64,000 nt of DNA from Fluviicola sp. (GCF_039596395.1 NZ_JBCNJT010000002.1:868001-932000), one strand, 5' to 3'. Counted from the stretch's first letter, positions 18,886 through 28,513 are shown. Notes: generated by a model from the letters alone, not told the origin. Program-made: numbers and translations.

Positions 18886-19422
18886 ATGAAGATTATGAAA
18901 ACAACAGCATATTTTGTGGCGTTGGCATTAGTGGGAGTGTTGGGAATTTCTACTGGGTGCAAGAAGAAAGAAGGAACAAGTCAGATGACTGTGAAGATGG
19001 TGGACGCACCCGGTGATTTCCAGCAAGTGAATGTAGAGGTTTTACAGGTGCAGGTGCATCACAGCACTCAGGGCTGGATCAACCTTCCCACAGTTGCAGG
19101 TATTTATGATTTGTTGACTTTACAAAATGATGTTTCAGCAACATTGGTGAATGCGGGAACGCTTCCTTCCGGAGATTTACAACAATTCCGTTTGATTCTT
19201 GGTGACGAGAATACAGTCATGGTAGATAGCCTTTATTTTCCATTGGCAACTCCGTCGGCACAGCAATCCGGTTTAAAAATTAATTTGAATTCAAACTTTG
19301 CTCCGAATACGCAGTATGAAGTAGTACTCGATTTTGATGCAGAGAAAAGTATTGTGACTCAGGGAAATGGGTCTTATTCCTTAAAACCTGTTATCCGGGT
19401 TTTATCGGTCAATCCTATTTAA
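18886..19422 (+). CDS. DUF4382-type lipoprotein
   Basis: Lipoprotein of 178 residues. A signal with lipobox GISTGC is followed by a Lys-rich stretch (KKKEG). The body matches DUF4382: MTVKMVDAPGDFQQVNVEVLQVQVH, WINLPTVAGIYDLLTLQN, and ALTLVNAGTLPSG-like text leading to QQFRLILGDENTVMVDS. Members are surface or periplasmic lipoproteins of Bacteroidota with a beta-sandwich fold and no established function. ATG at 18886 or the ATG three codons later could be the start. The gene is divergent from the hydrolase and ends in a strong terminator, so it is a single-gene unit. Confidence 0.85.
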   Translation: MKIMKTTAYFVALALVGVLGISTGCKKKEGTSQMTVKMVDAPGDFQQVNVEVLQVQVHHSTQGWINLPTVAGIYDLLTLQNDVSATLVNAGTLPSGDLQQFRLILGDENTVMVDSLYFPLATPSAQQSGLKINLNSNFAPNTQYEVVLDFDAEKSIVTQGNGSYSLKPVIRVLSVNPI

Positions 19423-19465
19423 GTTCTTTAGGTGTGGTGTAATAAGTAGTAGTAGTATGTCCACG

Positions 19466-19502
19466 AAAGCCATCCGTTTACACGGATGGCTTTATTGTTT
19501 TT
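19466..19502 (+). terminator. intrinsic terminator after the DUF4382 gene
   Basis: Perfect 12-bp stem AAAGCCATCCGT (19466-19477) with ACGGATGGCTTT (19482-19493), 4-base loop, then ATTGTTTTT. Confidence 0.88.
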
Positions 19503-19624
19503 AAATCAGTCGATTCTCCTTCCGAATAACCGATTAGGCCCGTTCCATCAATAGATCCGCTTTTTTCCCAACTGGATCTAAACCACAGACGTTCAGTGTT
19601 ATTATTCACTTAATAACTCATTTT

Positions 19625-21175
19625 ATGAAAGCAATCATTACCTCATTGGTGATTTCAGGCGTAGCAGGAGGAGCGCTTGGACAAGGATCTCTTACTTTGA
19701 GTACAACCAATTCAAACGTTAAGTTTTCCGTTTCGAATAACGGGACCTTTTTTCACAACCCGACATCAACCGGAACACCGGGCGGATATATTGTCCCGAA
19801 AGACAGTGCCGTCAGTTCCATTTATGCCATGTCGTTCATGGCGGCCGGTGAAGACATCAACGGACTCCTGAAAGGAGCTGTCGCCCAATACATGACTTCC
19901 GATTTCAAGCCCGGCCCTTTTTTGATGAACTTTGCCAATTACAGTTCGCAATCGTATCTTGATAAATACCAGTTTTCTTTGTGGGACATTACCAAAGTGC
20001 AGATTGACAATCACATCGCACATTGGATGGATGCAGGTTATGTGGTTCCAGCTGTTATAGCCGGATGGCCGGGAAATGGCAATACAGGAAACGGGGAAAG
20101 TCCGCTGCTTGCGCCCTTTCACGATGTAGACGGCGATCAGATTTACGAACCGCAAAACGGAGATTACCCGCTGATCCGAGGAGACAAAGCGGTCTATACA
20201 ATTATAAACGACGGAAACGGTATTCATCCTTCCGGAACAGAACCCATCGGATTAGAAGTCCACATGATGTTCTACCAATACGAAGATCCTTCGGATGAGA
20301 ATTTAACCAACACCGTTTTTTTTCAAACAACACTTTTCAATCGCGGCACACAAACCCTGTATCATTTTCATGCAGGACACTTAATCGATTTCGATTTGGG
20401 AAATCCGCACGACGATTATATCGGAAGCTTACCTTCCGACAACCTCGTTTATGTTTACAACGGAACCTCAAACGATGCCGACTTCTCGGGAAATCCGGGT
20501 TTTGGATCAATGCCGCCTGCTGCAGGAATTATCAACCTGGAGGGAGCACTGAATTCACATATTCCATTAACCGGTCCAACCAGCTTAAACAGTCCGGCAG
20601 CTTACTACAATGTCTTACAGGGTCTTTTGCCGGATGGAAGTCCATTAATAGATGATCTTAATCAGCCTAATCCGTTTATTTACTCTGGCTTTTATCCACT
20701 GGGCGGCACATGGAATGAAGTGAGCCTGGGGAATGCCCCGGGAGACCGCCGGTCAGTGATCGGACACGACGAAGCGAATTTCTGGCCGGGAAGATCTCTT
20801 TGTTACAACCATGCGGCCATTTTTGCCAGAAAAAGCGGAAACTTAACGGCAAGTGTTGACAGCTTATTCCAGGTCGCAAATCACATCCAGAATTTTTATG
20901 ATAGTCAGAATTTCTACTGCGAGACCCAATTAATGAGCATTCAGGAAGCACAAAAACTGAAAGTTTCCATCTATCCGAATCCGGCCAAAGACCAGCTCCA
21001 TGTGGAAGGTGTAACAACAGGTATTTACCGCATTTTGACCCTGGACGGAAAAGAAGTACAAGCAGGAAACCTGGAAAACAGCATCGTTCCGGTGGATTCT
21101 TTAAAGAATGGTTTCTACCTGTTTGAAATTAGTTCCGGTGAAAAATACGACCGGAAATCCTTTGTAAAGGAATAA
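19625..21175 (+). CDS. secreted protein with T9SS type A sorting domain
   Basis: 516-residue exported protein of unknown function. Signal peptide ends near GGALGQ (about residue 20). The body is beta-rich, with an Asp/Gly loop (HDVDGDQIYEPQNGDYPLI) that could bind calcium, as in dockerin- or thrombospondin-3-like loops; only one copy is present. This FHDVDGDxxYxPxxGDYP text recurs in large surface proteins of Bacteroidota. The C-terminal 75 residues are a T9SS type A domain (LKVSIYPNPAKDQLHV, LKNGFYLFEISSGEKYDRKSF). It stands alone between two terminators. Confidence 0.82.
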   Translation: MKAIITSLVISGVAGGALGQGSLTLSTTNSNVKFSVSNNGTFFHNPTSTGTPGGYIVPKDSAVSSIYAMSFMAAGEDINGLLKGAVAQYMTSDFKPGPFLMNFANYSSQSYLDKYQFSLWDITKVQIDNHIAHWMDAGYVVPAVIAGWPGNGNTGNGESPLLAPFHDVDGDQIYEPQNGDYPLIRGDKAVYTIINDGNGIHPSGTEPIGLEVHMMFYQYEDPSDENLTNTVFFQTTLFNRGTQTLYHFHAGHLIDFDLGNPHDDYIGSLPSDNLVYVYNGTSNDADFSGNPGFGSMPPAAGIINLEGALNSHIPLTGPTSLNSPAAYYNVLQGLLPDGSPLIDDLNQPNPFIYSGFYPLGGTWNEVSLGNAPGDRRSVIGHDEANFWPGRSLCYNHAAIFARKSGNLTASVDSLFQVANHIQNFYDSQNFYCETQLMSIQEAQKLKVSIYPNPAKDQLHVEGVTTGIYRILTLDGKEVQAGNLENSIVPVDSLKNGFYLFEISSGEKYDRKSFVKE

Positions 21176-21199
21176 GATTTCCTGTTTCTTTATCTACGC

Positions 21200-21236
21200 A
21201 AAACCCTTTGGAAACAGAGGGTTTTTGTTTTTTCAG
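21200..21236 (+). terminator. intrinsic terminator after the T9SS protein gene
   Basis: Stem AAAACCCT (21200-21207) with AGGGTTTT (21218-21225), followed by a T-rich tract. Confidence 0.8.
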
Positions 21237-21341
21237 AACATTTTTTTTAAAAAATCTTCGTTTTTAAATGAACCTTTGAATACCGGTTGAGTAATCCTTT
21301 TAGAACCAATAGTCAAGCGCTGATTTTTTTAATTGAAAGAC

Positions 21342-23252
21342 ATGAAACACATATTTATCGGACTTACTTTTTTGACTTGCTTCCATTCCTTTGCTCAAAA
21401 AGACGGACAAGCGAATCAAAAACCGGAAACTGTTTACAGTATTGCAAAAGAAGAGAGAGGAATAAAATGGTACGAAGATCAGCTCAAACTCTGGAAAGCA
21501 GAGGTGGATAAAAACCCGGGAGACGGAAATGCCTGGTCGAACTATTATGCTGCTGCCCGCGCACTTCGAAATACCACCCCGCATGATTCGGAACAGCGAA
21601 AGAAATACCGCGATCTGTGTGCACAGATTCCGGCGGAAGTTCAAAAAGCTATGCCCAATACTTTTGAAGGCTATTTCATTCCTTTTATAGAAAATGAAGG
21701 AGCTTGGGGAAATCCGGAAGGTCTTCTTAAAGCTGCTGCCATCGACCCGGATGATCCCAGACTTTTGGATGAAATGCTCATTCACTTTGCTATGGAACGC
21801 AACCAGGAGCAATTCGATCTTTACGGCCAGAAAATGTTTGCCATCAATGAACTGCCCGTAGGTCTGCTCAATTGGGGATACAATGTGATGTCGGAACTCG
21901 ATGAAAATGCCGTTTTGTTTACTTGCGGAGACAATGATACCTATGCCGCCTGGATTATGCAGGCCGTCAAAAAAATGAGAAAAGACGTTACGGTCGTCAA
22001 CACTTCATTAATCGAATTGGAAGGTTATAGAAACCGTTTGTTGAAAGAATTGGGTTATCCTCCACTGACATTGAAAGAAGCTACAACCGATGAGGAATAC
22101 CTGCAGAATAAAGATAAGATATACCGTCATTTTTTTCAGGGAAAAAGACCCGTGTATGTTGCTACAACAGCGATCAACCAGTTCGAAAAAGGATTCGGAG
22201 ACAAATTATATCTTACCGGATTGGCTTATAAATACAGCGAATCAAATTTTGACAACACCACTGTCATTCGCAGGAACTATGAAAAGCGGTATTTGCTGGA
22301 TTACCTGAAAGAAGTATTTGCCTGTAACATCGGGGATTTGAAAGCAATGGAATTCAATGGGATGTATGTTCCTTCCATGATCAAACTATACCAGCATTAT
22401 GATGAAAGTGAAGAAACACTAAAAAAACAAAACCTGGAACTCCTGCTGTTAAAAGTGGCCGAACAAAGTGGTCAGCAAAGTGAAGTCATCGAACTTCTTT
22501 CTTCGAGGGAAAAGCCGGCGTCCATTCTTTCAGCAGTTCTGGATTTGAAAACACTGGAAAATAATATGGTTCCCGTGAGCGGTAATGTGTACATGGATAA
22601 GTATGAAGTTACAAACGGAGATTACAACAGGTTCCTGAACAACCTGAAACTTTCCGGTCAAACAGAATTGTACCAGGTTGCTTTGTATGATTCTACTCAA
22701 TGGGTCCAGGGAAAATACGCCATCAGTTTCAATGATCCGATGAAGGATATGTATCATTGGCATCCCGCTTACAAAAACTATCCGGCTGTCTGCATGTCTT
22801 ATGAAGGAGCAAAAGCTTATTGTGAATGGCTGACAAAACAATATAATTTGCAACGCAAAAGAACCTATACGCAAGTTGTATTCCGTTTACCAACTGAAAA
22901 GGAATGGAGAACAGCAGCAGGTTCCGGTGATCCGAAAGCAATCACCCCGTTTCCGAATAATCAGATTAAAACTTGTGATAAATGCTATTTAGGGAATATT
23001 CGTACATCAAATGACCGTTTTTTTGAAGATGGTGGATTCCACCAGGTGAAGGTACATAGTTACGACCCGAACAAAATGGGATTCTTCAATACCCTGGGGA
23101 ATGTTTCCGAAATGACCAGCAGCAAAGGAAAAGCATTGGGAGGATCCTGGTACGACTTGTTTGAAGATTGTACCTTTGATAAAACACAAAGCTATTCAAA
23201 CCCAGACCCCACAGTCGGCTTTCGCGTTGTGATGGAGATAATTGAAAAGTGA
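21342..23252 (+). CDS. exported protein with C-terminal SUMF1/formylglycine-generating-enzyme-like domain
   Basis: 636 residues from ATG 21342 (MKHIFIGLTFLTCFHSFAQ, a signal peptide); a TTG three codons earlier is less likely. The N-terminal half is TPR-like, then ENAVLFTCGDNDTYAAWIMQ and KDVTVVNTSLIELEGYRN, text that resembles the soluble part of DUF2723 proteins. The C-terminal third (about 410-636) is an FGE-sulfatase/SUMF1 fold: YMDKYEVTNGDYNRFL, YEGAKAYCEWL, FRLPTEKEWRTAAG, NTLGNVSEM, GGSWYDLFEDC, VGFRVVME. Of the two copper-binding Cys of true FGE, only the second is kept, so oxidase activity is doubtful; GldJ/GldK-type structural use is an alternative. A sigma-factor gene follows after 16 bp. 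Confidence 0.8.
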   Translation: MKHIFIGLTFLTCFHSFAQKDGQANQKPETVYSIAKEERGIKWYEDQLKLWKAEVDKNPGDGNAWSNYYAAARALRNTTPHDSEQRKKYRDLCAQIPAEVQKAMPNTFEGYFIPFIENEGAWGNPEGLLKAAAIDPDDPRLLDEMLIHFAMERNQEQFDLYGQKMFAINELPVGLLNWGYNVMSELDENAVLFTCGDNDTYAAWIMQAVKKMRKDVTVVNTSLIELEGYRNRLLKELGYPPLTLKEATTDEEYLQNKDKIYRHFFQGKRPVYVATTAINQFEKGFGDKLYLTGLAYKYSESNFDNTTVIRRNYEKRYLLDYLKEVFACNIGDLKAMEFNGMYVPSMIKLYQHYDESEETLKKQNLELLLLKVAEQSGQQSEVIELLSSREKPASILSAVLDLKTLENNMVPVSGNVYMDKYEVTNGDYNRFLNNLKLSGQTELYQVALYDSTQWVQGKYAISFNDPMKDMYHWHPAYKNYPAVCMSYEGAKAYCEWLTKQYNLQRKRTYTQVVFRLPTEKEWRTAAGSGDPKAITPFPNNQIKTCDKCYLGNIRTSNDRFFEDGGFHQVKVHSYDPNKMGFFNTLGNVSEMTSSKGKALGGSWYDLFEDCTFDKTQSYSNPDPTVGFRVVMEIIEK

Positions 23253-23268
23253 AAAAGCCTAAGTATCC

Positions 23269-23856
23269 TTGAAAAGTTTACATCATAAACAACAAAGCGA
23301 CGAAGAGTTGATGGTTCAGGTAATGGACCATCACTCTCCTGTTGCATTGGAGGAACTGCATCGCCGGTACAGCAAAAAACTGCTGGGTTATTTCATCAAA
23401 ATGCTGAACAAGGATGTGGACCTGGCGCAGGATTTTGTGCAGGAACTATTCCTGAAACTACTAGAGAAAAAACACCTGTTCAATCCGGAAAAGAAATTCT
23501 ATTCCTGGATTTTTACCATTGCTTCCAATATGTGCAAAACCGCTTACCGGCATCATGGGAAAACGGTTTCATTGCACCCTGAAATCAATCACCCAACCGG
23601 CCTGGCGGAAAATTTACTGGAAAAAAAGTTGTTCTTAAAAGCATTGCAGGACAGTATCGACGGATTGGAACACCACCACAAAACAGTATTCGTACTGCGC
23701 TACCTGGAGCATTTCCCGTTAAACGAAATTGCGGAAATCACCGAAAGCTCATTAGGAACGGTGAAATCGCGGTTGTTTTATGCAACCAAAAAAATCACGG
23801 ATCAGCTGAAGCATTTTGATCCCAGTTTTGAAACAACACTCTTTAAATTGAATTGA
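23269..23856 (+). CDS. ECF-type RNA polymerase sigma factor
   Basis: 195-residue sigma-70 family factor. Region 2 is seen in LEELHRRYSKKLLGYFIKML through DLAQDFVQELFLKLLEK and KKFYSWIFTIASNMCK; region 4 is the helix-turn-helix FPLNEIAEITESSLGTVKSR. The start is TTG at 23269; the first ATG would remove part of the segment before region 2. The gene lies 16 bp after the SUMF1-like gene and 1 bp before a membrane protein that should be its anti-sigma factor, so the three genes probably form one operon. The inducing signal is unknown. Confidence 0.88.
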   Translation: MKSLHHKQQSDEELMVQVMDHHSPVALEELHRRYSKKLLGYFIKMLNKDVDLAQDFVQELFLKLLEKKHLFNPEKKFYSWIFTIASNMCKTAYRHHGKTVSLHPEINHPTGLAENLLEKKLFLKALQDSIDGLEHHHKTVFVLRYLEHFPLNEIAEITESSLGTVKSRLFYATKKITDQLKHFDPSFETTLFKLN

Positions 23857-23857
23857 T

Positions 23858-24466
23858 ATGGAAGAGCAACACGAACGCTTATTCGATTTGATCGAATCCA
23901 AATCTTTTGAGGAACTCACTCAAGAAGAACGGGCTTTTGTTTTGGAGCACCTCACAGAAGCAGCATACACCCTTCAGCGGAATGTGATTGCAGCTACAGC
24001 CGAACTGGAATACAGCGATGAAGAACCGCGTGCTCTCGCTCTTCCGAAAACCAAAAAACACTTTTTGAACAGATCCGTTCCGCTCTACCAGGTATTGATC
24101 GGTGCTGCTTGTCTCGTCCTGCTTTTCCTGGCCGGGAACCAGAAAAGCTATTCGCTGAACTGGCGCTTTCCGGAAAATCCGCTGGAAATTTCCCTGACCA
24201 ACGGAGCTTCTTCCGGGAAAATCATTCACGATACCATTGTGCGTGAAATCCCGGTTTTCCGGACAGCCTCCACCATTATCCGCGATACGGTGACCATTGT
24301 TCAACAGGTTTTGAGACAACCCGAAAAACGGTTGCTGGAAGTCAGTAATTCGCTGGTTTACCCGGAACTGAGCGAGCGGTTGCTGGAAAACAAAGGCTCT
24401 TCCTACAGTGAGGACCAAACAACCCGGTTCCTTCCTTCGATCACGGTTGTGAGTACGATGAAATAA
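23858..24466 (+). CDS. probable anti-sigma factor, single-pass membrane protein
   Basis: 202 residues. The N-terminal 85 residues are acidic and helical (LFDLIESKSFEELTQEERAFVLEHL), then one membrane helix (about 78-95, LYQVLIGAACLVLLFLAG), then a periplasmic part of about 105 residues with no recognised domain. This cytosolic-TM-periplasmic layout and the 1-bp spacing behind an ECF sigma gene are the basis for the call; sequence identity to a named anti-sigma family is not evident. The SFEELTQEERAFVLEHLTEAAY opening recalls other Bacteroidota sigma-linked membrane proteins. Convergent with the small membrane protein downstream. Confidence 0.68.
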   Translation: MEEQHERLFDLIESKSFEELTQEERAFVLEHLTEAAYTLQRNVIAATAELEYSDEEPRALALPKTKKHFLNRSVPLYQVLIGAACLVLLFLAGNQKSYSLNWRFPENPLEISLTNGASSGKIIHDTIVREIPVFRTASTIIRDTVTIVQQVLRQPEKRLLEVSNSLVYPELSERLLENKGSSYSEDQTTRFLPSITVVSTMK

Positions 24467-24471
24467 TTCCG

Positions 24472-24819
24472 CTATTCTTTACGGGATTTTGGCAGCGAAA
24501 AAAGTTGCTGACCGTAAAAGATGAAGAGCAAAATCAACCCGCTTCCGAAGAAAATCAATGCGAGCGGCCGTGTTCCGTCTTCGAAGAAAAACTCACCGAT
24601 CATCCAGGTGGAATTTGCCAGTATCCAGAGTATTACCGCCAGGTTGTGCATCAGTTCCGAATACGACTTACGCATTTTCCAGGTCAGCCAAAATGCCACG
24701 GAAATCGTTGGCAGGATCATAATCGTTCCCAGCCATTTCAGATCAGCTGCCCAGCAAATATCCTTGAGCAGCCACAGTAAAATATGGAGATTCTCTATTT
24801 TCCGGAAATCAAGAAACAT
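24472..24819 (-). CDS. small membrane protein, unknown function
   Basis: 115 residues with three or four hydrophobic helices (ILLWLLKDICWAADLKWLG, IMILPTISVAFWLTW, LAVILWILANSTWMIGEFFF, LALIFFGSGLILLFIFYG). The ATG directly follows the fbp TAG stop without a gap, so translation is likely coupled to fbp. No family is recognised and no link to gluconeogenesis can be claimed beyond position. Confidence 0.62.
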   Translation of the reverse strand: MFLDFRKIENLHILLWLLKDICWAADLKWLGTIMILPTISVAFWLTWKMRKSYSELMHNLAVILWILANSTWMIGEFFFEDGTRPLALIFFGSGLILLFIFYGQQLFSLPKSRKE

Positions 24820-25836
24820 CTATGCTTTTGCACGTGCTTTTTCCAAACAATCGATCGCTTTTTCCATCATTTGCCTGGAACCCGTGAAGAATCCGCAACG
24901 TTCATGCAATTGATGCGGCTCCAGGTCCAAAATACGTTCTGTTCCGTTTGTTGCCATTCCACCAGCCTGTTCCGCCACAAATGCCAAAGGATTGCATTCA
25001 TACAGCAAACGCAGTTTTCCTTTCGGGCTTTGATTGGTTACCGGGTAAATGTAAATTCCTCCTTTGATCAGGTTCCGGTGGAAATCTGCTACCAACGAAC
25101 CGATGTATCTTCCGGAATACGGTTTTCCATCGGCCTGCACTTGCTGGCAGAAAGAAATATAATCCTTTACACCCTGTTCACATTCGTGGATGTTTCCTTC
25201 GTTCATCGCATAAATACGGCCTGTTTCAGGCATGCGCATGTTCGGGTGCGACAAACAAAACTCCCCGATGGAAGGGTCCAGTGTAAATCCGTTCACTCCG
25301 TGTCCGGTAGTGTAAACCAGCATGGTAGACGATCCGTACAACACGTAACCGGCGGCTACCTGCTGTGTTCCTTTTTGCAGCATGTCTTCCAGTGTTGCAG
25401 GCGAACCTTTCGGAGAAATGCGTTTATAGATAGAGAAAATCGTTCCGATAGAAACATTGCAATCGATGTTGGAAGAACCATCCAGAGGATCGAACAATAC
25501 AATGTATTTTCCGCTTTGTGCACGCTCGGTAGTGAATGCCAGGAAATCATCGTTCTCTTCCGAAGCAATTCCGCAGATCTCACCGCTTGATTCGAACACT
25601 TTGATGAATTGCGTGTCAGCAATTACGTCCAGTTTTTGCTGTTCTTCACCCTGAACATTCACATCTCCATGGGCTCCCAGGATGTGATCTACCAAACCGG
25701 CTCTGCGGACATCTCTTGCCACAATTTTTGATGCAATTGAAATATCGTTCAAAATACGGGATAATTCTCCGGATGAACCCGGGAATTCCGCCTGACGTTC
25801 CATTATAAAATCGCTCAATGTGATGATATGTGACAT
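24820..25836 (-). CDS. fbp: fructose-1,6-bisphosphatase, class I
   Basis: Hydrolyses fructose 1,6-bisphosphate to fructose 6-phosphate, the committed step of gluconeogenesis, in the cytosol. The 338-residue protein from [15 protein letters not shown] shows the class I pattern: helix [17 protein letters not shown], metal-site acids in SEENDD and the diagnostic [17 protein letters not shown], then [30 protein letters not shown] and [21 protein letters not shown] six codons upstream is possible but not needed. A small membrane-protein gene follows directly. Confidence 0.96.
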   Translation of the reverse strand: MSHIITLSDFIMERQAEFPGSSGELSRILNDISIASKIVARDVRRAGLVDHILGAHGDVNVQGEEQQKLDVIADTQFIKVFESSGEICGIASEENDDFLAFTTERAQSGKYIVLFDPLDGSSNIDCNVSIGTIFSIYKRISPKGSPATLEDMLQKGTQQVAAGYVLYGSSTMLVYTTGHGVNGFTLDPSIGEFCLSHPNMRMPETGRIYAMNEGNIHECEQGVKDYISFCQQVQADGKPYSGRYIGSLVADFHRNLIKGGIYIYPVTNQSPKGKLRLLYECNPLAFVAEQAGGMATNGTERILDLEPHQLHERCGFFTGSRQMMEKAIDCLEKARAKA

Positions 25837-25940
25837 AATTGCTGTTTTATACAAAGATATGAAATAGCTTTTAGGTTTGGGTGGATCGATTTAGTCCCGG
25901 GTGGAAAAAAACTTTAAATTTAATGACCAATCGAATCCGG

Positions 25941-26522
25941 ATGAAACGCTTTGTTTATTGCTGCTACCTGTTTTTGTTAAGTGTTTCATGCACTAATGGC
26001 GCTTATACCAACAAACCTTCCAATCCGCCAAGCCCGGAATTGGTGCAATTTTGTTCGGAATTCATAGCCAGGAACCGGAGTACCGACACCAGCCGGTTGG
26101 TCGTAAAAGGACTTTACGAAGAATTAATTTACGATTCTGTTCAACACTTCGACAAACAGCCTTTCTATCCCGTTTCCATGGAAAACAGCCGGATTATCCG
26201 TTTCTTACAAAATGAATTGCCGGATAAATTGCCCCTGTTTGAAAAGACAACCGGTGTTTGGGGATTCTTTTATTTCAGGCAGGATGGTGACCTTTTCCCG
26301 GATGGAGTTATTGAAGAATGGATATTTCGCTCAGAGGAAGAAGCCAAAGAAGCCATTCAAGCTATCCATAGTTCGGGCGATCTGATTTTTTTCAACACAC
26401 AACCTTATTTCTGTGTAGTGAAAAACAGGTTGTATGTGTTTCATACCAGGGCAATGGCCTTCAGCGTTGACCAGAAACCGTTGTTTCAGGAATTTGTTCA
26501 AAGAACCGGGGCAAACAGGTAA
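25941..26522 (+). CDS. hypothetical lipoprotein
   Basis: 193 residues from ATG 25941 (MKRFVYCCYLFLLSVSC), a clear lipoprotein signal with lipobox LSVSC. Two earlier in-frame starts are less likely because they would add a charged tail before the signal. The mature part has no domain I recognise; it contains an alternating aromatic/acidic section (VWGFFYFRQDGDLFPDGVIE) and a C-terminal pair of strands (PYFCVVKNRLYVFHTRA). Monocistronic, divergent from fbp. Confidence 0.65.
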   Translation: MKRFVYCCYLFLLSVSCTNGAYTNKPSNPPSPELVQFCSEFIARNRSTDTSRLVVKGLYEELIYDSVQHFDKQPFYPVSMENSRIIRFLQNELPDKLPLFEKTTGVWGFFYFRQDGDLFPDGVIEEWIFRSEEEAKEAIQAIHSSGDLIFFNTQPYFCVVKNRLYVFHTRAMAFSVDQKPLFQEFVQRTGANR

Positions 26523-26654
26523 TTCGTTTAATGGAAGGACCCTGTTTGACGGAAATCCATAATTAAAACCCGTTTTTTCATAATTCATTACGCATACCGA
26601 TGGTTTAATTTCGAAATACCGGTTTATCGGTCTTATTCAATTAAATTCCATCGT

Positions 26655-27464
26655 ATGAAAACAATTTACCCTTTATTAATCGCGCTGGGGATTTGCAGCG
26701 TCCATTCAGCAAATGCGCAATGCACTCTGGATTCATTTCTTATCCGTCCTTTCGAATTCAATGGTTCAAACTACGAGATTGTACTTGAAACCCGGAACTG
26801 GCAGGATGCTGCCACTTGTGCTGTTTCCCGCGGAGGCAAGCTTGTTGAGATCAATTCTCAGGCAGAACAGGACGCTGTATTTATGGAAATCAACAATGTG
26901 TTTTTCGATCATTCACAAACCGTAGCTCCCGACGGAGGAGGTGCATCCTACCTATGGCTGGGAGGCAATGATGCTTCTTCAGAAGGAAATTGGGTTTGGA
27001 ACGGGGACAATGATGCACAAACGTCGCCCTTCTGGATAGGAACTTCCAATGGTACACCTGTAAACGGCAGTTATGAAAATTGGGGCAACGAACCGGATAA
27101 CTGGAATAACCAGGACGGTTTGGCTATTGCTGTTACTGACTGGCCGCTAGGTCAATCGGGCCAATGGAACGATGTGTTCCTTTCCAATCAACTTTACTTT
27201 ATTATCGAATATCCTCCTTCATCTTTGGGAATAGCGGAAGAAGCCATCTCAACTGCAGCCATTTGGCCCAATCCTGCAAACCGGCAGGTAACCATTTCAT
27301 TCCGGGAAAATGACGGTATTTTCAGAATCGCAGATTTATCCGGAAAAACCCTGCTTACAGGAGAAACAACTTCCGGAGTAAGTATTGTGGACCTTTCTGC
27401 ATTTGCTTCGGGAACTTACCTGGTATATGCCGGACCAGAAATTATAAAACTGGTTATTGAATAG
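26655..27464 (+). CDS. secreted C-type lectin-domain protein with T9SS type A sorting domain
   Basis: 269-residue surface or released protein. Signal peptide ends near ANAQ (about 22). Residues about 27-187 form a C-type lectin-like domain: NYEIVLETRNWQDAATCAV, GGKLVEINSQAEQDAV, YLWLGGNDASSEGNWVW, YENWGNEPDNWNNQDGLAI, GQWNDV and FIIEY. The EPD tripeptide sits where EPN (mannose type) or QPD (galactose type) selects the sugar, so carbohydrate binding is possible but specificity is not predictable. The last 75 residues are a T9SS type A domain (AAIWPNPANRQVTIS, FASGTYLVYAGPEIIKLVIE). Confidence 0.88.
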   Translation: MKTIYPLLIALGICSVHSANAQCTLDSFLIRPFEFNGSNYEIVLETRNWQDAATCAVSRGGKLVEINSQAEQDAVFMEINNVFFDHSQTVAPDGGGASYLWLGGNDASSEGNWVWNGDNDAQTSPFWIGTSNGTPVNGSYENWGNEPDNWNNQDGLAIAVTDWPLGQSGQWNDVFLSNQLYFIIEYPPSSLGIAEEAISTAAIWPNPANRQVTISFRENDGIFRIADLSGKTLLTGETTSGVSIVDLSAFASGTYLVYAGPEIIKLVIE

Positions 27465-27573
27465 CCGGGCGGAAAGGTATCGAACAATTGCTGTCCGGTA
27501 CCTTTACCCGCGTTTCGGGTGAATTTGTCGAAAGAAACAAAGCGGAAATCCAAATAAGCCCTAACTTTGAGTC

Positions 27574-28479
27574 ATGTTTCAAAAGTTCCGGTATTATATT
27601 TTAATGCATCTGGTCATTTTCATGTGGGGTTTCACCGGAATTTTGGGGAAACTCATTCACATTGATGCACAATATTTGGTTTGGCACCGGATCCTGATTG
27701 CATTCCTTTCTTTGCTGATCGGGCTTTATTTCCTGAAGATGCCCATGCGTATACACAACCGGAAAGCGATGCTGAAGGTTTTCGGTACCGGGATTATTGT
27801 TGCTCTGCACTGGATCACTTTTTACAGCGCCATCAAACTTTCTACCGCGTCTTTGGGAATTTTGTGTTTGTCAACAGCAACCCTGCACGTCACATGGATC
27901 GAACCGATTGTTTTCAAAAAGAAATTTTCCTGGATTGAATTCCTGTTCGGTGCGCTGGTGATATTCGGTATCTATTTCGTTTCTTCCGATTTTGATGAAA
28001 CCCAATATTTAGCCCTTGGTTTGGGATTGGTTTCTGCACTTTGCGCCGGTTTCTTCTCCGTTTTTAATGCGAAACTGGCCGAGGAAGTTCCTTCATCAGC
28101 CATTACATTGCACGAAATGGGAATCGGTTTGGTCTTCCTTTCCGGAATGCTTTTATACAATGGAAAATTGGACAGCAACTTGTTTAACATGTCGGGAAGT
28201 GACTTTGCCTGGCTGCTTTTCTTGGGTATTTGCTGTACGTCTTTTGCGTTTGTTGCCACCATCGAGGTGATGAAAAAACTGGGAGCTTTTACGGTTTCCC
28301 TAAGCATTAATCTGGAACCGGTTTACACCATTTTACTGGCCATTCCGATCCTGCATGAGGATGAATTACTGAACGGGAATTTTTATGCCGGCTCTGCAAT
28401 GATTATCGTGGTGGTGATTGCCAATGCGATTTACAAATCGAAAATGCGCGAACGTGAGTTGAAAAGGGCTCAATCTTAA
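27574..28479 (+). CDS. EamA/DMT-family membrane transporter
   Basis: 301-residue protein with ten hydrophobic helices in two repeated EamA halves; the first begins MHLVIFMWGFTGILGKLI and the second near QYLALGLGLVSALCAGFFSV. EPVYTILLAIPILHEDELL near the end is the conserved glutamate/proline motif of the family. Members export amino acids or metabolites; the substrate here is unknown. A perfect TAnnTTTG box (TAACTTTG, 27562-27569) lies only 4 bp before the ATG, so either the mRNA is leaderless or the true start is the ATG at 27604, which begins directly at the first helix. Confidence 0.88.
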   Translation: MFQKFRYYILMHLVIFMWGFTGILGKLIHIDAQYLVWHRILIAFLSLLIGLYFLKMPMRIHNRKAMLKVFGTGIIVALHWITFYSAIKLSTASLGILCLSTATLHVTWIEPIVFKKKFSWIEFLFGALVIFGIYFVSSDFDETQYLALGLGLVSALCAGFFSVFNAKLAEEVPSSAITLHEMGIGLVFLSGMLLYNGKLDSNLFNMSGSDFAWLLFLGICCTSFAFVATIEVMKKLGAFTVSLSINLEPVYTILLAIPILHEDELLNGNFYAGSAMIIVVVIANAIYKSKMRERELKRAQS

Positions 28480-28513
28480 TCCACGAAAGGTTTCAGAAGC
28501 ACTGGGTTTTGTC

